A stretch of 32,620 nt of DNA from an uncultured Clostridia bacterium (GTDB lineage: Bacteria; Bacillota; Clostridia; Oscillospirales; Acutalibacteraceae), in the NCBI GenBank assembly GCA_947593615.1, contig CANQDR010000027.1, positions 1-32,620 on the forward strand, written 5' to 3'. Both the position numbers and the translations under genes were made by a program. The stretch's first letter is position 1. Each line of letters begins with the position of its first letter. Shown here piece by piece: positions 1-7,454 of the stretch. The notes beneath the pieces were generated by a model. The model had not been told where the DNA came from. It worked only from the letters and a program-made list of their open reading frames with translations, and ran no database searches.

Positions 1-96
1 CGACTATATCAATGCTTTTTTATCAACCGGCCAAGTTTTCTAATTTTGTAACACATCATTGACAAACCTACATTTTTCATTTTTATTTTACAAATA

Positions 97-810
97 TTAT
101 AATTGAGCAGCTGACATATAATTTAAAAACATTCTGCGAAATTCACTGTATTTTCTTTGGGCGATCTTAATTGAAATTTTATCTTTATTGTTGTTCTCCA
201 TAATAATTATATCTTTCTCAATGCCTAAAATATTCTGGAGATTGACCAGATAACTGTAATGCGGCTGTGCAAAGTTCAAATCTTTAAGAATATTCTTCCA
301 TTCATCCATAGTGTTGTCGCTTTTAAATTCCCCGTATTTTGTTATCAACTGCGTTTTTCGTCTGTTTATTGTAATATACAAAATATCCTTTACATATACA
401 CGCTGAATGTTACTTCCGTCAATATCAATCACTCTTGTGTTTCGTACATATCTCTCTATTGCTGAATTTAGTCCGCTGTATATTCTCTCCTTATCGGGCG
501 GCTTTGGCAAATATCTGAATACTCTCAAGTTCATTGCGTCGTCAAGATAACCGGAATGTGAGGTTACTATAAAAATTATAATTTCCGAGTTATACTGCTG
601 AAGATGGCGGGTAACATCAAGTCCGCTGTAGTCGGGCATTTCAATATCAACAAACGCAATATCATAAACATCGCTTGCCGACATAATTTTACGGCTGCTG
701 CTTTGTGTTGTAATCTCAGCTTGTATTTTATGTTCATCAAAATATTCTTGTACCATCTCCTTAAGATTGTTTATAATAAAAGGGTTATCATCACAAATTA
801 ATATTCGCAA
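97..810 (-). CDS. LytTR-family response regulator (AgrA/VirR-like)
   Basis: Two-component response regulator. An N-terminal receiver domain (about residues 1-120) has the acidic pair in ILICDDNPF, the phospho-acceptor Asp in FVDIEMPD, and the conserved Lys in YLPKPP. A C-terminal LytTR DNA-binding domain (about 130-237) follows. Receiver-LytTR proteins normally bind paired direct repeats upstream of virulence, bacteriocin or quorum genes. The longest reading starts at GTG 819, but the Shine-Dalgarno AGGAAG (complement of 819-824) overlaps that codon. It lies 8 bases upstream of a TTG at 810, giving MRILICDDN, so I prefer 810. The gene follows trpF by about 24 bases on the same strand, so the two are probably co-transcribed. 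No histidine kinase is visible in the window. Family assignment is firm; target genes are unknown. Confidence 0.9.
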   Translation of the reverse strand: MRILICDDNPFIINNLKEMVQEYFDEHKIQAEITTQSSSRKIMSASDVYDIAFVDIEMPDYSGLDVTRHLQQYNSEIIIFIVTSHSGYLDDAMNLRVFRYLPKPPDKERIYSGLNSAIERYVRNTRVIDIDGSNIQRVYVKDILYITINRRKTQLITKYGEFKSDNTMDEWKNILKDLNFAQPHYSYLVNLQNILGIEKDIIIMENNNKDKISIKIAQRKYSEFRRMFLNYMSAAQL

Positions 811-834
811 TTGTATCACTTCCTAAACGCGGGG

Positions 835-1452
835 CTAAATATTCGAAATTCTTCGTACTGTATTTACAAAACATTTAATTTTTTCTTTGTCTTTTCCGGC
901 TCCTTCAGTATTTTCAACACCGGAACTCACATCTAAAACATCAGGATGCACGGCAGATACGGCATCGGCTGCATTATCGCAATTAAGTCCTCCTGCAAGA
1001 ATAAATATTTTTCCGTCGAGTGGTATATTTTTAATTATACTCCAGTCGAATGTCTTTCCGCTTCCCGGAGTATGAGCGTCAAAAATATACCCTACAATAT
1101 TATCCATATGTCTGTATTTATCGAGCTTGTTAATATCGTTAACATTAAATGCTCTGAAAACAGGAAGAGGAGAATTTATAATTACATAGTCACTGATTTC
1201 TCCGTGAATCTGAACATAATCAAAGCCACATTCTTTTGCAGTTTCGATCTGCTGCAAGTCAGGAGAAACCGTTACCGCAACAGATTTAATGTTACTGTCA
1301 AGCAAACAGAGCAGCTTTTTTGCCTGTTCAGGAGTAATATTACGCTTGCTTTTAGAGAAAAACATTACAAATCCTGCATATTCAGGCATATATTCATTCA
1401 GATATTCCACGTCCTGAGCACATGTTATTCCGCAAATTTTAATTTTTGTCAT
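835..1452 (-). CDS. trpF: phosphoribosylanthranilate isomerase
   Basis: Cytoplasmic enzyme of tryptophan biosynthesis. It converts N-(5-phosphoribosyl)anthranilate to the 1-deoxyribulose-phosphate form by an Amadori rearrangement. The 205-aa length is normal for a stand-alone single-domain TrpF. The N-terminal strand KIKICGIT carries the catalytic Cys (residue 7). FDAHTPGSGKTFDW (around residue 124) carries the catalytic Asp and phosphate contacts. LAGGL and DVSSGVE near the end are the usual phosphate-binding loops. The ATG at 1452 has AGGTGA a few bases upstream. No other trp gene lies in the window, and the downstream partner is a LytTR regulator. That is an odd neighbour for a biosynthetic isomerase, but all catalytic motifs are intact. 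Confidence 0.92.
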   Translation of the reverse strand: MTKIKICGITCAQDVEYLNEYMPEYAGFVMFFSKSKRNITPEQAKKLLCLLDSNIKSVAVTVSPDLQQIETAKECGFDYVQIHGEISDYVIINSPLPVFRAFNVNDINKLDKYRHMDNIVGYIFDAHTPGSGKTFDWSIIKNIPLDGKIFILAGGLNCDNAADAVSAVHPDVLDVSSGVENTEGAGKDKEKIKCFVNTVRRISNI

Positions 1453-1569
1453 TTTTGGCTCACCTGAATTGTATGATATTATTTATTATATTAACATAAA
1501 ATTAGAACTTTTACAAGTTTTTATGCACTATTTTTTTATTTACAAAAAATCAATATGATTTTTGGATAC

Positions 1570-1601
1570 GCTTTTTGCACATATAAAATAATATTTTGCA
1601 C
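1570..1601. promoter_or_regulatory. paired direct repeats, LytTR/VirR-box-like
   Basis: TTTTGCAC occurs at 1573-1580 and again at 1594-1601, a repeat period of exactly 21 bases. Known LytTR-family operators (for example VirR boxes) are two direct repeats about 21-22 bases apart with a TTNNCAC core. Both copies fit that core as TTTGCAC, but the 5' half of the VirR consensus is not matched. The adjacent trpF operon encodes a LytTR regulator, so autoregulation or control of the divergent exporter operon is possible. This is a pattern inference. Confidence 0.35.
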
Positions 1602-1683
1602 TCTTTTATGTGATAAAAATAAATTTAAAAAAGAGCTCTAAAATTCTAATATATCAAGAAACACGCAATTAAATCTGAATCGA

Positions 1684-1711
1684 TTGACAAATCATAAAAA
1701 AGATATATAAT
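1684..1711 (+). promoter_or_regulatory. sigma-A promoter of the surface-glycopolymer operon
   Basis: TTGACA at 1684-1689 and TATAAT at 1706-1711 are separated by 16 bases. Both hexamers match consensus exactly. Transcription would start near 1718, leaving a leader of about 90 bases before the TTG start at 1812. Confidence 0.75.
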
Positions 1712-1811
1712 ATAAACTGTTATATAATACTATTTTCTGCTTTTATAATTAGTTTCTTTTACATACAGGTTACATTTGTTTTTAAAATTTAAAAGGATAG
1801 GAAGTATATTA

Positions 1812-2630
1812 TTGTTTACGATTTTTAAAGAGCACAAAGGATTTGGCAAACAGATTTTTCTGCTTGCGAAAAACGAGCTTATTAAAACTTATAAAGGCGC
1901 GGTAATCGGGCCTCTTTGGGCAGTTGTAAAACCTGCATTCACTGTATTTGTTTATTGGTTTGCTTTTTCCTGCGGTATTAAAACACTTAAAGCAGTACAT
2001 GTTAATCTCGGTCGTTTAGAGCCGTTCTCGACTGATTTCTTTACATTTATGTTTATCGGTATTATACCGTGGTTTTTTATTCAGGACAGCATTACTCAGG
2101 GCGCAAAAACACTGAGAACAAACCGTCAGTTTATTACGAAAGTCAAGTTCCCTGTATCAACCATTCTGACATATACGGCTCTTTCCCGCCTCTTTGTTCA
2201 TATGATACTTATGGTAATTATGTACGTCTATGTTTTGTTTGCCGTTGGCCCAAGCTGGTATAATCTGCAATTCTTTTTATATTGTCCGCTGATGTTTATT
2301 TTCTTTGTCGCGCTGTCATGGTCAACAGCGCCTATGTCGGCATTCAGCAAGGACTTTGAAAGCCTTATTGTTTCAATTATGTCGGGCATCTTCTGGCTTT
2401 CTGGTATCATGTACGACTCCTACGGCTTTGGACAGCCCCTTGCATTTATCATGCTTTTCAATCCTATAAACTTCTTTGTAAACGGCTACAGAAACTGCTT
2501 CCTCTACAACAGACCTTTCTATGATTACGGTACTGAGCTTGCAATATTCCTTGCAGAATTTATTGTTGTTTTTGCACTCGGTATCTTTAACTACAACAGA
2601 CTCAGGAAAAAGCTTCCTGACGTGCTTTAA
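1812..2630 (+). CDS. ABC-2 type polysaccharide/teichoic acid export permease
   Basis: Membrane subunit of an ABC exporter for undecaprenyl-linked glycopolymers (Wzm / TarG / RfbA-type family). Near the N-terminus it has the family pattern NELIKTYKGAVIGPLWAVVKP, where a cytosolic helix runs into the first membrane span. Several hydrophobic segments follow (around IIPWFFIQDSI, HMILMVIMYVYVLF, LMFIFFVALSW), and a last span precedes a basic tail. An upstream TTG at 1776 would add 12 residues, but AGGATAGGAAG (about 1794-1804) sits 8 bases before the TTG at 1812, so I use 1812 (272 aa). The ATPase gene begins 14 bases downstream. Exact substrate is unknown; the downstream LicD and cytidylyltransferase genes suggest a phosphodiester-containing glycopolymer. 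Confidence 0.88.
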   Translation: MFTIFKEHKGFGKQIFLLAKNELIKTYKGAVIGPLWAVVKPAFTVFVYWFAFSCGIKTLKAVHVNLGRLEPFSTDFFTFMFIGIIPWFFIQDSITQGAKTLRTNRQFITKVKFPVSTILTYTALSRLFVHMILMVIMYVYVLFAVGPSWYNLQFFLYCPLMFIFFVALSWSTAPMSAFSKDFESLIVSIMSGIFWLSGIMYDSYGFGQPLAFIMLFNPINFFVNGYRNCFLYNRPFYDYGTELAIFLAEFIVVFALGIFNYNRLRKKLPDVL

Positions 2631-2644
2631 AAGGAGGTAATTAT

Positions 2645-3376
2645 ATGGCTGAACCTATTATTACCTTTAAAAATGTGAGCAAGACATATATTTTGTATAA
2701 AAACGACCAGGCAAGATTCAAGGCACTTTTCTTTAAGCCCCGAAATCCGAAAACGAACAAAGCTCTTAATAATGTATCCATACAAATTAACAGAGGAGAG
2801 TCTGTCGGCATTGTTGGCGACAACGGTGCAGGTAAATCAACTTTGCTGAAAATGATTACGGGAGTTGCTTTCCCCGACGAGGGTGAAATTATTGTAAACG
2901 GAAAGGTTGCCGCTCTGCTGGAGCTGACAGCAGGCTTTTCAACAGAAATGACAGGCAGAGAGAACATCTACCTAAAAGGATATATACTGGGTCTAGAAGA
3001 TGACTATATTAAGCAGATAGAGGACAAAATTATAGATTTTGCCGAGCTCGGCGATTATATTGATCAGCCTGTCAGAACGTACTCAAGCGGTATGAAAATG
3101 CGTCTTGGATTCGCAATCAACGTTAACATTGAACCTGATGTTCTCGTTGTTGACGAAGCGTTATCCGTCGGTGACGCAACCTTTAAAAAGAAGTGCAAAA
3201 ATAAAATTAAAGAAATTATTGAGGCAGGAACTACTGTACTGTATGTAAGCCACAACGCAAGCTCGGTTCAGGAAATCTGCCCGCGTTCAATTTTCCTGAA
3301 AAAAGGTACTGTTATTTATGACGGTCCTACTGAAAAAACACTGAAAGTTTACGAGGACTCAAAGAAGAAAAAATAA
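2645..3376 (+). CDS. ABC exporter ATPase subunit (Wzt/TagH-like)
   Basis: Nucleotide-binding subunit paired with the preceding permease. Walker A GDNGAGKST lies near residue 60, the signature YSSGMKMRLGFA near 145, and Walker B VLVVDEAL near 165 followed by the switch His in YVSHN. The motif spacing matches polysaccharide- and teichoic-acid-export ATPases. At 243 aa it ends soon after the ATPase core in a short lysine-rich tail. It therefore lacks the C-terminal carbohydrate-binding domain of large Wzt proteins and the extension of Bacillus TagH. A strong ribosome site (AAAGGAGG) precedes the ATG, and the cytidylyltransferase gene starts 16 bases after the stop. Confidence 0.92.
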   Translation: MAEPIITFKNVSKTYILYKNDQARFKALFFKPRNPKTNKALNNVSIQINRGESVGIVGDNGAGKSTLLKMITGVAFPDEGEIIVNGKVAALLELTAGFSTEMTGRENIYLKGYILGLEDDYIKQIEDKIIDFAELGDYIDQPVRTYSSGMKMRLGFAINVNIEPDVLVVDEALSVGDATFKKKCKNKIKEIIEAGTTVLYVSHNASSVQEICPRSIFLKKGTVIYDGPTEKTLKVYEDSKKKK

Positions 3377-3392
3377 TTTTACGGAGATAAAA

Positions 3393-4130
3393 ATGGTACA
3401 CGTTGTTATTTTTGCAGGCGGTGTGGGCGCACGGATGAAATCGCTTGATATTCCGAAACAATTTATTAACGTTGACGGTAAACCGATTATAATACGCACA
3501 TTGGAAAACTTTTCGACACACCCCAAAGTTGATAATATTGTTATTTCGTGCCTGCCCGATAAAATTGACTATACGTGGGAGCTTATAGCAAAATACAAGA
3601 CGGCAAAGGTCACGTCGATTGTCCCGGGAGGAGAAACCGGTCACGGAAGCATTCACAACGGACTTGTTGAAGTTGAAAAATTCTCAACACCCGACGATAT
3701 AGTCCTTATATGTGACGGAGTTCGCCCTCTGATTTCACATCAGCTCATTTCTGACTGCATTGAAACAGCAGAACAATTTGAGACGGCTGTTCCAGTAACG
3801 CCGAGCATAGATTCTGTTTTGCAAAGCGAGGACGGACAAACTTGCTGCAAAAGCCTGCCGAGAAAGCAAATGTATATAACACAGGCTCCTCAGGGATACA
3901 CAATGCGAAAAATAATGCAGGCTCACAGCGAAGCAGAAAAACGAGGCATAACAAACCCGATTTCATCAAGCGAACTGATTATTGAGCTTGGTGAGAGCGT
4001 TCATATTTTTAAAGGAGAGCGTGACAATATTAAAGTAACCACTCCCGAAGATCTGCAATTTTTGCGTTCGAGATATTATTATAAAAGCTTTAAGAACTTT
4101 GCAAAAGAGGAGCTTAAATATGGATTATAG
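3393..4130 (+). CDS. IspD/TarI-family cytidylyltransferase
   Basis: Predicted CTP:alditol-phosphate (or related) cytidylyltransferase. The N-terminal FAGGVGARM is the CTP-binding loop of the IspD/TarI/Bcs1 family. It is followed by IPKQF, then DGVRPLIS, and the C-terminal KVTTPEDL typical of the family. The 245-aa length fits TarI and IspD. IspD makes CDP-methylerythritol for isoprenoids, while TarI makes CDP-ribitol for wall teichoic acid. The setting, between a glycopolymer ABC exporter and SDR/LicD genes, favours an activated surface head group over isoprenoid metabolism, but the substrate cannot be read from sequence. The stop overlaps the next start by 11 bases, implying translational coupling. 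Confidence 0.85.
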   Translation: MVHVVIFAGGVGARMKSLDIPKQFINVDGKPIIIRTLENFSTHPKVDNIVISCLPDKIDYTWELIAKYKTAKVTSIVPGGETGHGSIHNGLVEVEKFSTPDDIVLICDGVRPLISHQLISDCIETAEQFETAVPVTPSIDSVLQSEDGQTCCKSLPRKQMYITQAPQGYTMRKIMQAHSEAEKRGITNPISSSELIIELGESVHIFKGERDNIKVTTPEDLQFLRSRYYYKSFKNFAKEELKYGL

Positions 4131-5205
4131 TGTAAAAAAACATTTGCACCCATATGTTTTTGAAGATATTAAAACAATTACAGATACAAATATTGACTGG
4201 CCGCGCCTGAAAGATAAAACCGTATTTATTACCGGAGGGAGCGGCTTTATCGCATTTTATATTGTCTGCGCGCTGCTTATAAGAAACGATTTATATGGCA
4301 GCAACACAAAAATTATTGCACTTGTAAGAAGCCGCGAAAATGCCGAAAAGAAATACGGTGAGCTATTAAAACGCAATGATTTGGAACTGCTTGTACAGGA
4401 CGTCTGCACTCCTATTCAATATGATAAAAAAGCAGATTTTGTAATACATTCCGCAAGTCAGGCAAGCGCATACTACTTTGAAAACGACCCTGTAGGCACA
4501 ATTGACGCAAATCTTACAGGTACTGCAAATGTTCTTGACTATGCCAAAAACAGCAATGCGGAAAGCACCCTGATTGTTTCATCATTAAAGGTGTACGGCT
4601 CTGTTTATAACAAAAAAGGTAAACTCACCGAACAGGACATCGGATATATTGACATTGACAGCTACAAAAACTGCTATGCTCAGGGCAAACGCGCGGCAGA
4701 AACACTCGGTTGCTGTTATGCAAAACAATATTCAATGAACATCACAATTGCAAGACCCGCATATATTTACGGACCAGCAAAAATTGATGATGACAGGGTC
4801 TGGGCGCAATTTATCGCAAACGTAGTAAGAAAACAAAATATTCTGCTCAAAAGCAACGGCGCATCTCTCAGAAGTTTTTGCTATGTTACCGACACCGCAG
4901 CCGCTTTGCTTAAAATTCTTCTTGACGGAGAATGCTCAACACCTTATAACATTGCAAATCCAAAGAGTGACGTCACAATTAGAGAATTTGCAAAAGCCGC
5001 GGTTGAGGCTTTCCCCGAATTGAATCTTTCTCTCAGCTTTGCAAATTCCAATGACGAAAAAGAGCCTGTTCCCTCTCCTATGTCACCTGCACCCGAAATT
5101 CTTGACGCATCAAGGCTTAATGAGCTTGGCTGGACTGCTTCGGTCGATTTGACAGAGGGCATTAAAAGAAGCGTAAGAATTGTAAGCTTACAGAAAAACG
5201 ATTGA
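4120..5205 (+). CDS. NAD(P)-dependent epimerase/dehydratase (extended SDR)
   Basis: Extended short-chain dehydrogenase acting on a sugar-nucleotide or CDP-linked substrate. The Rossmann motif TGGSGFIA is at residues 38-45. A downstream VSSLKVYG carries the catalytic Ser region, and the catalytic pair is Y186-x-x-x-K190. ARPAYIYGP is the usual family signature around residue 210. A TTG at 4099 extends the frame by 7 residues, but AGAGGAG (about 4106-4112) correctly precedes the ATG at 4120, giving 361 aa. It overlaps the cytidylyltransferase gene and is followed 14 bases later by a gene with a related but degenerate SDR domain. The active site is intact; the substrate is unknown. Confidence 0.87.
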   Translation: MDYSVKKHLHPYVFEDIKTITDTNIDWPRLKDKTVFITGGSGFIAFYIVCALLIRNDLYGSNTKIIALVRSRENAEKKYGELLKRNDLELLVQDVCTPIQYDKKADFVIHSASQASAYYFENDPVGTIDANLTGTANVLDYAKNSNAESTLIVSSLKVYGSVYNKKGKLTEQDIGYIDIDSYKNCYAQGKRAAETLGCCYAKQYSMNITIARPAYIYGPAKIDDDRVWAQFIANVVRKQNILLKSNGASLRSFCYVTDTAAALLKILLDGECSTPYNIANPKSDVTIREFAKAAVEAFPELNLSLSFANSNDEKEPVPSPMSPAPEILDASRLNELGWTASVDLTEGIKRSVRIVSLQKND

Positions 5206-5219
5206 TAAGGAAATTAAAA

Positions 5220-7076
5220 ATGCAAATCAAGGACATATTAAACGAGTTTGAAGCAGACTGGGCGGCTATGCCTACAGTAGAAAAAGAAAAGCTCGCGCTA
5301 ATAAAAAACAAAACCTTTGTAATCTGCGGACACACACTTGCCCGCTGTCTTTGCTATGCACTTTTATATCTGAATGAAACACAAAATCTCAACACAAAAG
5401 TAATATTAGCAGGCGCTTCTAAAGAGTCTATGCTGACATATAATTCAGAATTATTGCTCAGAAATGATTTTGATTTTGTAGATTTTAGTTCTGTAGAAGA
5501 AATAAACAAAGCTGATTACGTTATCTCCACAGGATTTTGCAGTGAAACCGTAAAACCTGACGTAAAATTATTTGCAGATGAAATCAATGCAGTAAAAGCT
5601 CTTTCTTCAGTTGCGTCTAAAACCTCTGCAAAAGCGGTATTGCTAAGCGACAGCAGGATTTACGGAAATGTTAAAAATCACCGTGTTTATTCTGAAAATG
5701 AATACGCTGAAATACATCCTGATTCAGTTGCTGACTTTGATTCACAGCTGCAAAGAACTATTGAAAACTTTTGGAGCTGTTCAAAAAAAAGCGGTAATTT
5801 TAAGCTTACCGTCTTGAGGACGGGAATTGTTCTCGGAGCTTCCTCACAGCTAACAACTTTTCTTGACGATGCTTTTGCACGCATAGCAAACAGCGAAAAC
5901 TGCTCGTTAATTAATTCAAGCAGAAAAATATCATTTGTATATATCAGCGATGTTTTCCGCGCGATCGTTTACGCTCTTACAACACTTGAAACCGATACAA
6001 CATATAACGTAGCAGGTGTCGATTCGACCGCTTCTTCCGCCATGATTTCGGCTGTTCTGAACGATATATACGGTGAACGTGCTGAAATCCGTATTGGTGA
6101 AAAAAAACGCCTTAATTTCTGCGCTGTAAATGCAAACAAAATTGCAGCTTACGGCTGTGAACCTAAGATAAATCTCGAAACTGCACTTGAGCTTTGTGTT
6201 ATGAGCAAAATGAGCGACAACAAAGCTATGCGCCTACCCCATACGCACGACGGAAGATTAAGCTCGATTCAAAATATTCTTCTCGCTTATCTGCTTGAGG
6301 TTGACAGAATATGCAGAAAACACGACATAAAATATTTTCTCGGCGGAGGTACTTTGCTGGGGGCTGTCAGACATCACGGTTTCATCCCATGGGATGACGA
6401 CGCAGACATTATGATGCTGCGTGAGGATTATGATAAATTCTGCAAAATCGCAAAAAGCGAAATGCCGTCGTCTATGACATTTCAGACTAACGAAAATGAT
6501 AAAAACTGTTTTTATGAGTTTGCAAAGTTCAGACTGAATGATACTACATTTGCCACAGGATTTGCAAAAGAACATAAACAAATGCACAACGGACTTGCTT
6601 TTGATATATTCTGTCATGATAAAACTGCAAATTCCAAGTTGGGACAAAAGCTGCATCTCGGTATGACGCTTTTTACCCGTGCGCTTGTTTTCAACAAATG
6701 GAATCATCGAAAAGCAGAAAACGGAAGCAAATTACAATCTGTCGTTACAGATTTCTGTAAAACCGTATTCCCTATTAAATTCAGCCTTTGGCTTGAAAAA
6801 AAGACATTAAAATTCTTTAAAAACAAAAAGAATGCAAAATATCTTTATGACGGAATGGGAAGAAATATTTATAACGGCAGTTTTCCGATTGAGTATCTTG
6901 ATGAAGTAATTTATGTAGATTTTGAGGGATACAAGCTTCCCGTACCAAAAGAGTATGACAAGTATCTTACATTTTTATACGGCGATTATATGGAGCTTGC
7001 ACCGCTCAGCACAAGGCTGGGATGTCATGAAATTGAGCTTTGCGATATTGGTAAATATGACGGTTTTAAGTTATAA
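5220..7076 (+). CDS. degenerate SDR domain fused to LicD phosphotransferase
   Basis: Two-domain protein of 618 aa. Residues 1 to about 325 resemble the preceding SDR in layout (shared stretches such as SRIYGNV versus LKVYGSV, and LRTGIVLG versus ARPAYIYG). However, the cofactor loop reads CGHTLARC instead of GGxGFIA, and the Tyr-x-x-x-Lys pair is lost in the segment DFDSQLQRTIE. This half is therefore probably not a working dehydrogenase. Residues about 335-618 are a LicD domain: LGGGTLLGAVRHHGFIPWDDD around 374-394, with acidic metal ligands at D392-D394 and D396. LicD enzymes and the related fukutin/FKRP transfer phosphocholine or ribitol phosphate from CDP donors to glycans. The ATG at 5220 has AAGGA 8 bases upstream and is preferred over the TTG at 5202. 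It is the last gene of the exporter operon. Confidence 0.87.
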   Translation: MQIKDILNEFEADWAAMPTVEKEKLALIKNKTFVICGHTLARCLCYALLYLNETQNLNTKVILAGASKESMLTYNSELLLRNDFDFVDFSSVEEINKADYVISTGFCSETVKPDVKLFADEINAVKALSSVASKTSAKAVLLSDSRIYGNVKNHRVYSENEYAEIHPDSVADFDSQLQRTIENFWSCSKKSGNFKLTVLRTGIVLGASSQLTTFLDDAFARIANSENCSLINSSRKISFVYISDVFRAIVYALTTLETDTTYNVAGVDSTASSAMISAVLNDIYGERAEIRIGEKKRLNFCAVNANKIAAYGCEPKINLETALELCVMSKMSDNKAMRLPHTHDGRLSSIQNILLAYLLEVDRICRKHDIKYFLGGGTLLGAVRHHGFIPWDDDADIMMLREDYDKFCKIAKSEMPSSMTFQTNENDKNCFYEFAKFRLNDTTFATGFAKEHKQMHNGLAFDIFCHDKTANSKLGQKLHLGMTLFTRALVFNKWNHRKAENGSKLQSVVTDFCKTVFPIKFSLWLEKKTLKFFKNKKNAKYLYDGMGRNIYNGSFPIEYLDEVIYVDFEGYKLPVPKEYDKYLTFLYGDYMELAPLSTRLGCHEIELCDIGKYDGFKL

Positions 7077-7098
7077 TGAATAAGTTTTGATTTCGCAA

Positions 7099-7127
7099 TT
7101 GACATTTGCCAATGTGTCTGATATAAT
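7099..7127 (+). promoter_or_regulatory. promoter of tRNA-Leu
   Basis: TTGACA at 7099-7104 and TATAAT at 7122-7127 are separated by 17 bases, a perfect sigma-A consensus. The predicted start is near 7134, about 70 bases before the mature tRNA. Confidence 0.8.
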
Positions 7128-7203
7128 ATAGTTATGGATTAAGCGTTTTGCTCCATCTCGGTTTTATTTCTTTGCCGTGTAAAAATTAAAGAAATTTTTC
7201 TTT

Positions 7204-7290
7204 GCAGGTATGGCGGAATTGGCAGACGCGCATGGTTCAGGTCCATGTGAAAGCAATTTCATGCAGGTTCAAGTCCTGTTACCTGCACCA
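7204..7290 (+). tRNA. tRNA-Leu (anticodon CAG)
   Basis: 87 bases including an encoded CCA. The acceptor arm GCAGGTA (7204-7210) pairs with TACCTGC (7280-7286). The anticodon stem CATGG/CCATG encloses TTCAGGT, giving anticodon CAG. A long class II variable arm (TGAAA/TTTCA) is present, as expected for leucine. The T-loop GGTTCAAGTCC is canonical. It has its own promoter and an intrinsic terminator. Confidence 0.97.
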
Positions 7291-7294
7291 TTTA

Positions 7295-7321
7295 AAATCC
7301 CGATTATATCGGGATTTTTTT
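7295..7321 (+). terminator. intrinsic terminator of tRNA-Leu
   Basis: AAATCCCGAT (7295-7304), a TAT loop and ATCGGGATTT (7308-7317) form a perfect 10-bp stem running into a T tract, 4 bases after the tRNA CCA. Confidence 0.88.
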
Positions 7322-7403
7322 GCGTCTATTATGATGTTAAATGTGCAAAACAAAATATGGCGTTGAATCAAGACTAAAGAAGTTCTGCTTCATCAATAAT
7401 AAC

Positions 7404-7454
7404 AGAGCCAATCGTTTGAGAACACACAGTGTCCAAACGGCTGGCTCTTTTTTT
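7404..7454 (+). terminator. strong hairpin with T tract, possible repeat element
   Basis: Arms 7404-7418 and 7434-7448 pair (AGAGCCA with TGGCTCT, TCGTTTG with CAAACGG, one mismatch between). The loop itself contains ACAC/GTGT, and seven T follow. The shape is that of an intrinsic terminator, but no gene ends just before it because the tRNA terminator lies 80 bases upstream. It may end a small RNA or be part of an interspersed palindromic element. Confidence 0.55.

Larger units (their letters stand above)
1453..1811. other. divergent intergenic region, trpF / ABC exporter
   Basis: About 360 AT-rich bases between divergent operons. No credible ORF is present. The region holds a consensus plus-strand promoter, the paired TTTTGCAC repeats listed separately, and a weak AT-only hairpin (AAAAATCA / TGATTTTT, about 1547-1565). 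A minus-strand promoter for trpF must lie near 1480-1515, but I could not choose one with proper spacing. Confidence 0.6.

Noticed and set aside
1546..1565. AT-only hairpin AAAAATCA/TGATTTTT as a terminator
   Set aside because: It sits upstream of both divergent operons with no gene ending nearby, and an all-weak stem is easily expected by chance in such AT-rich DNA.
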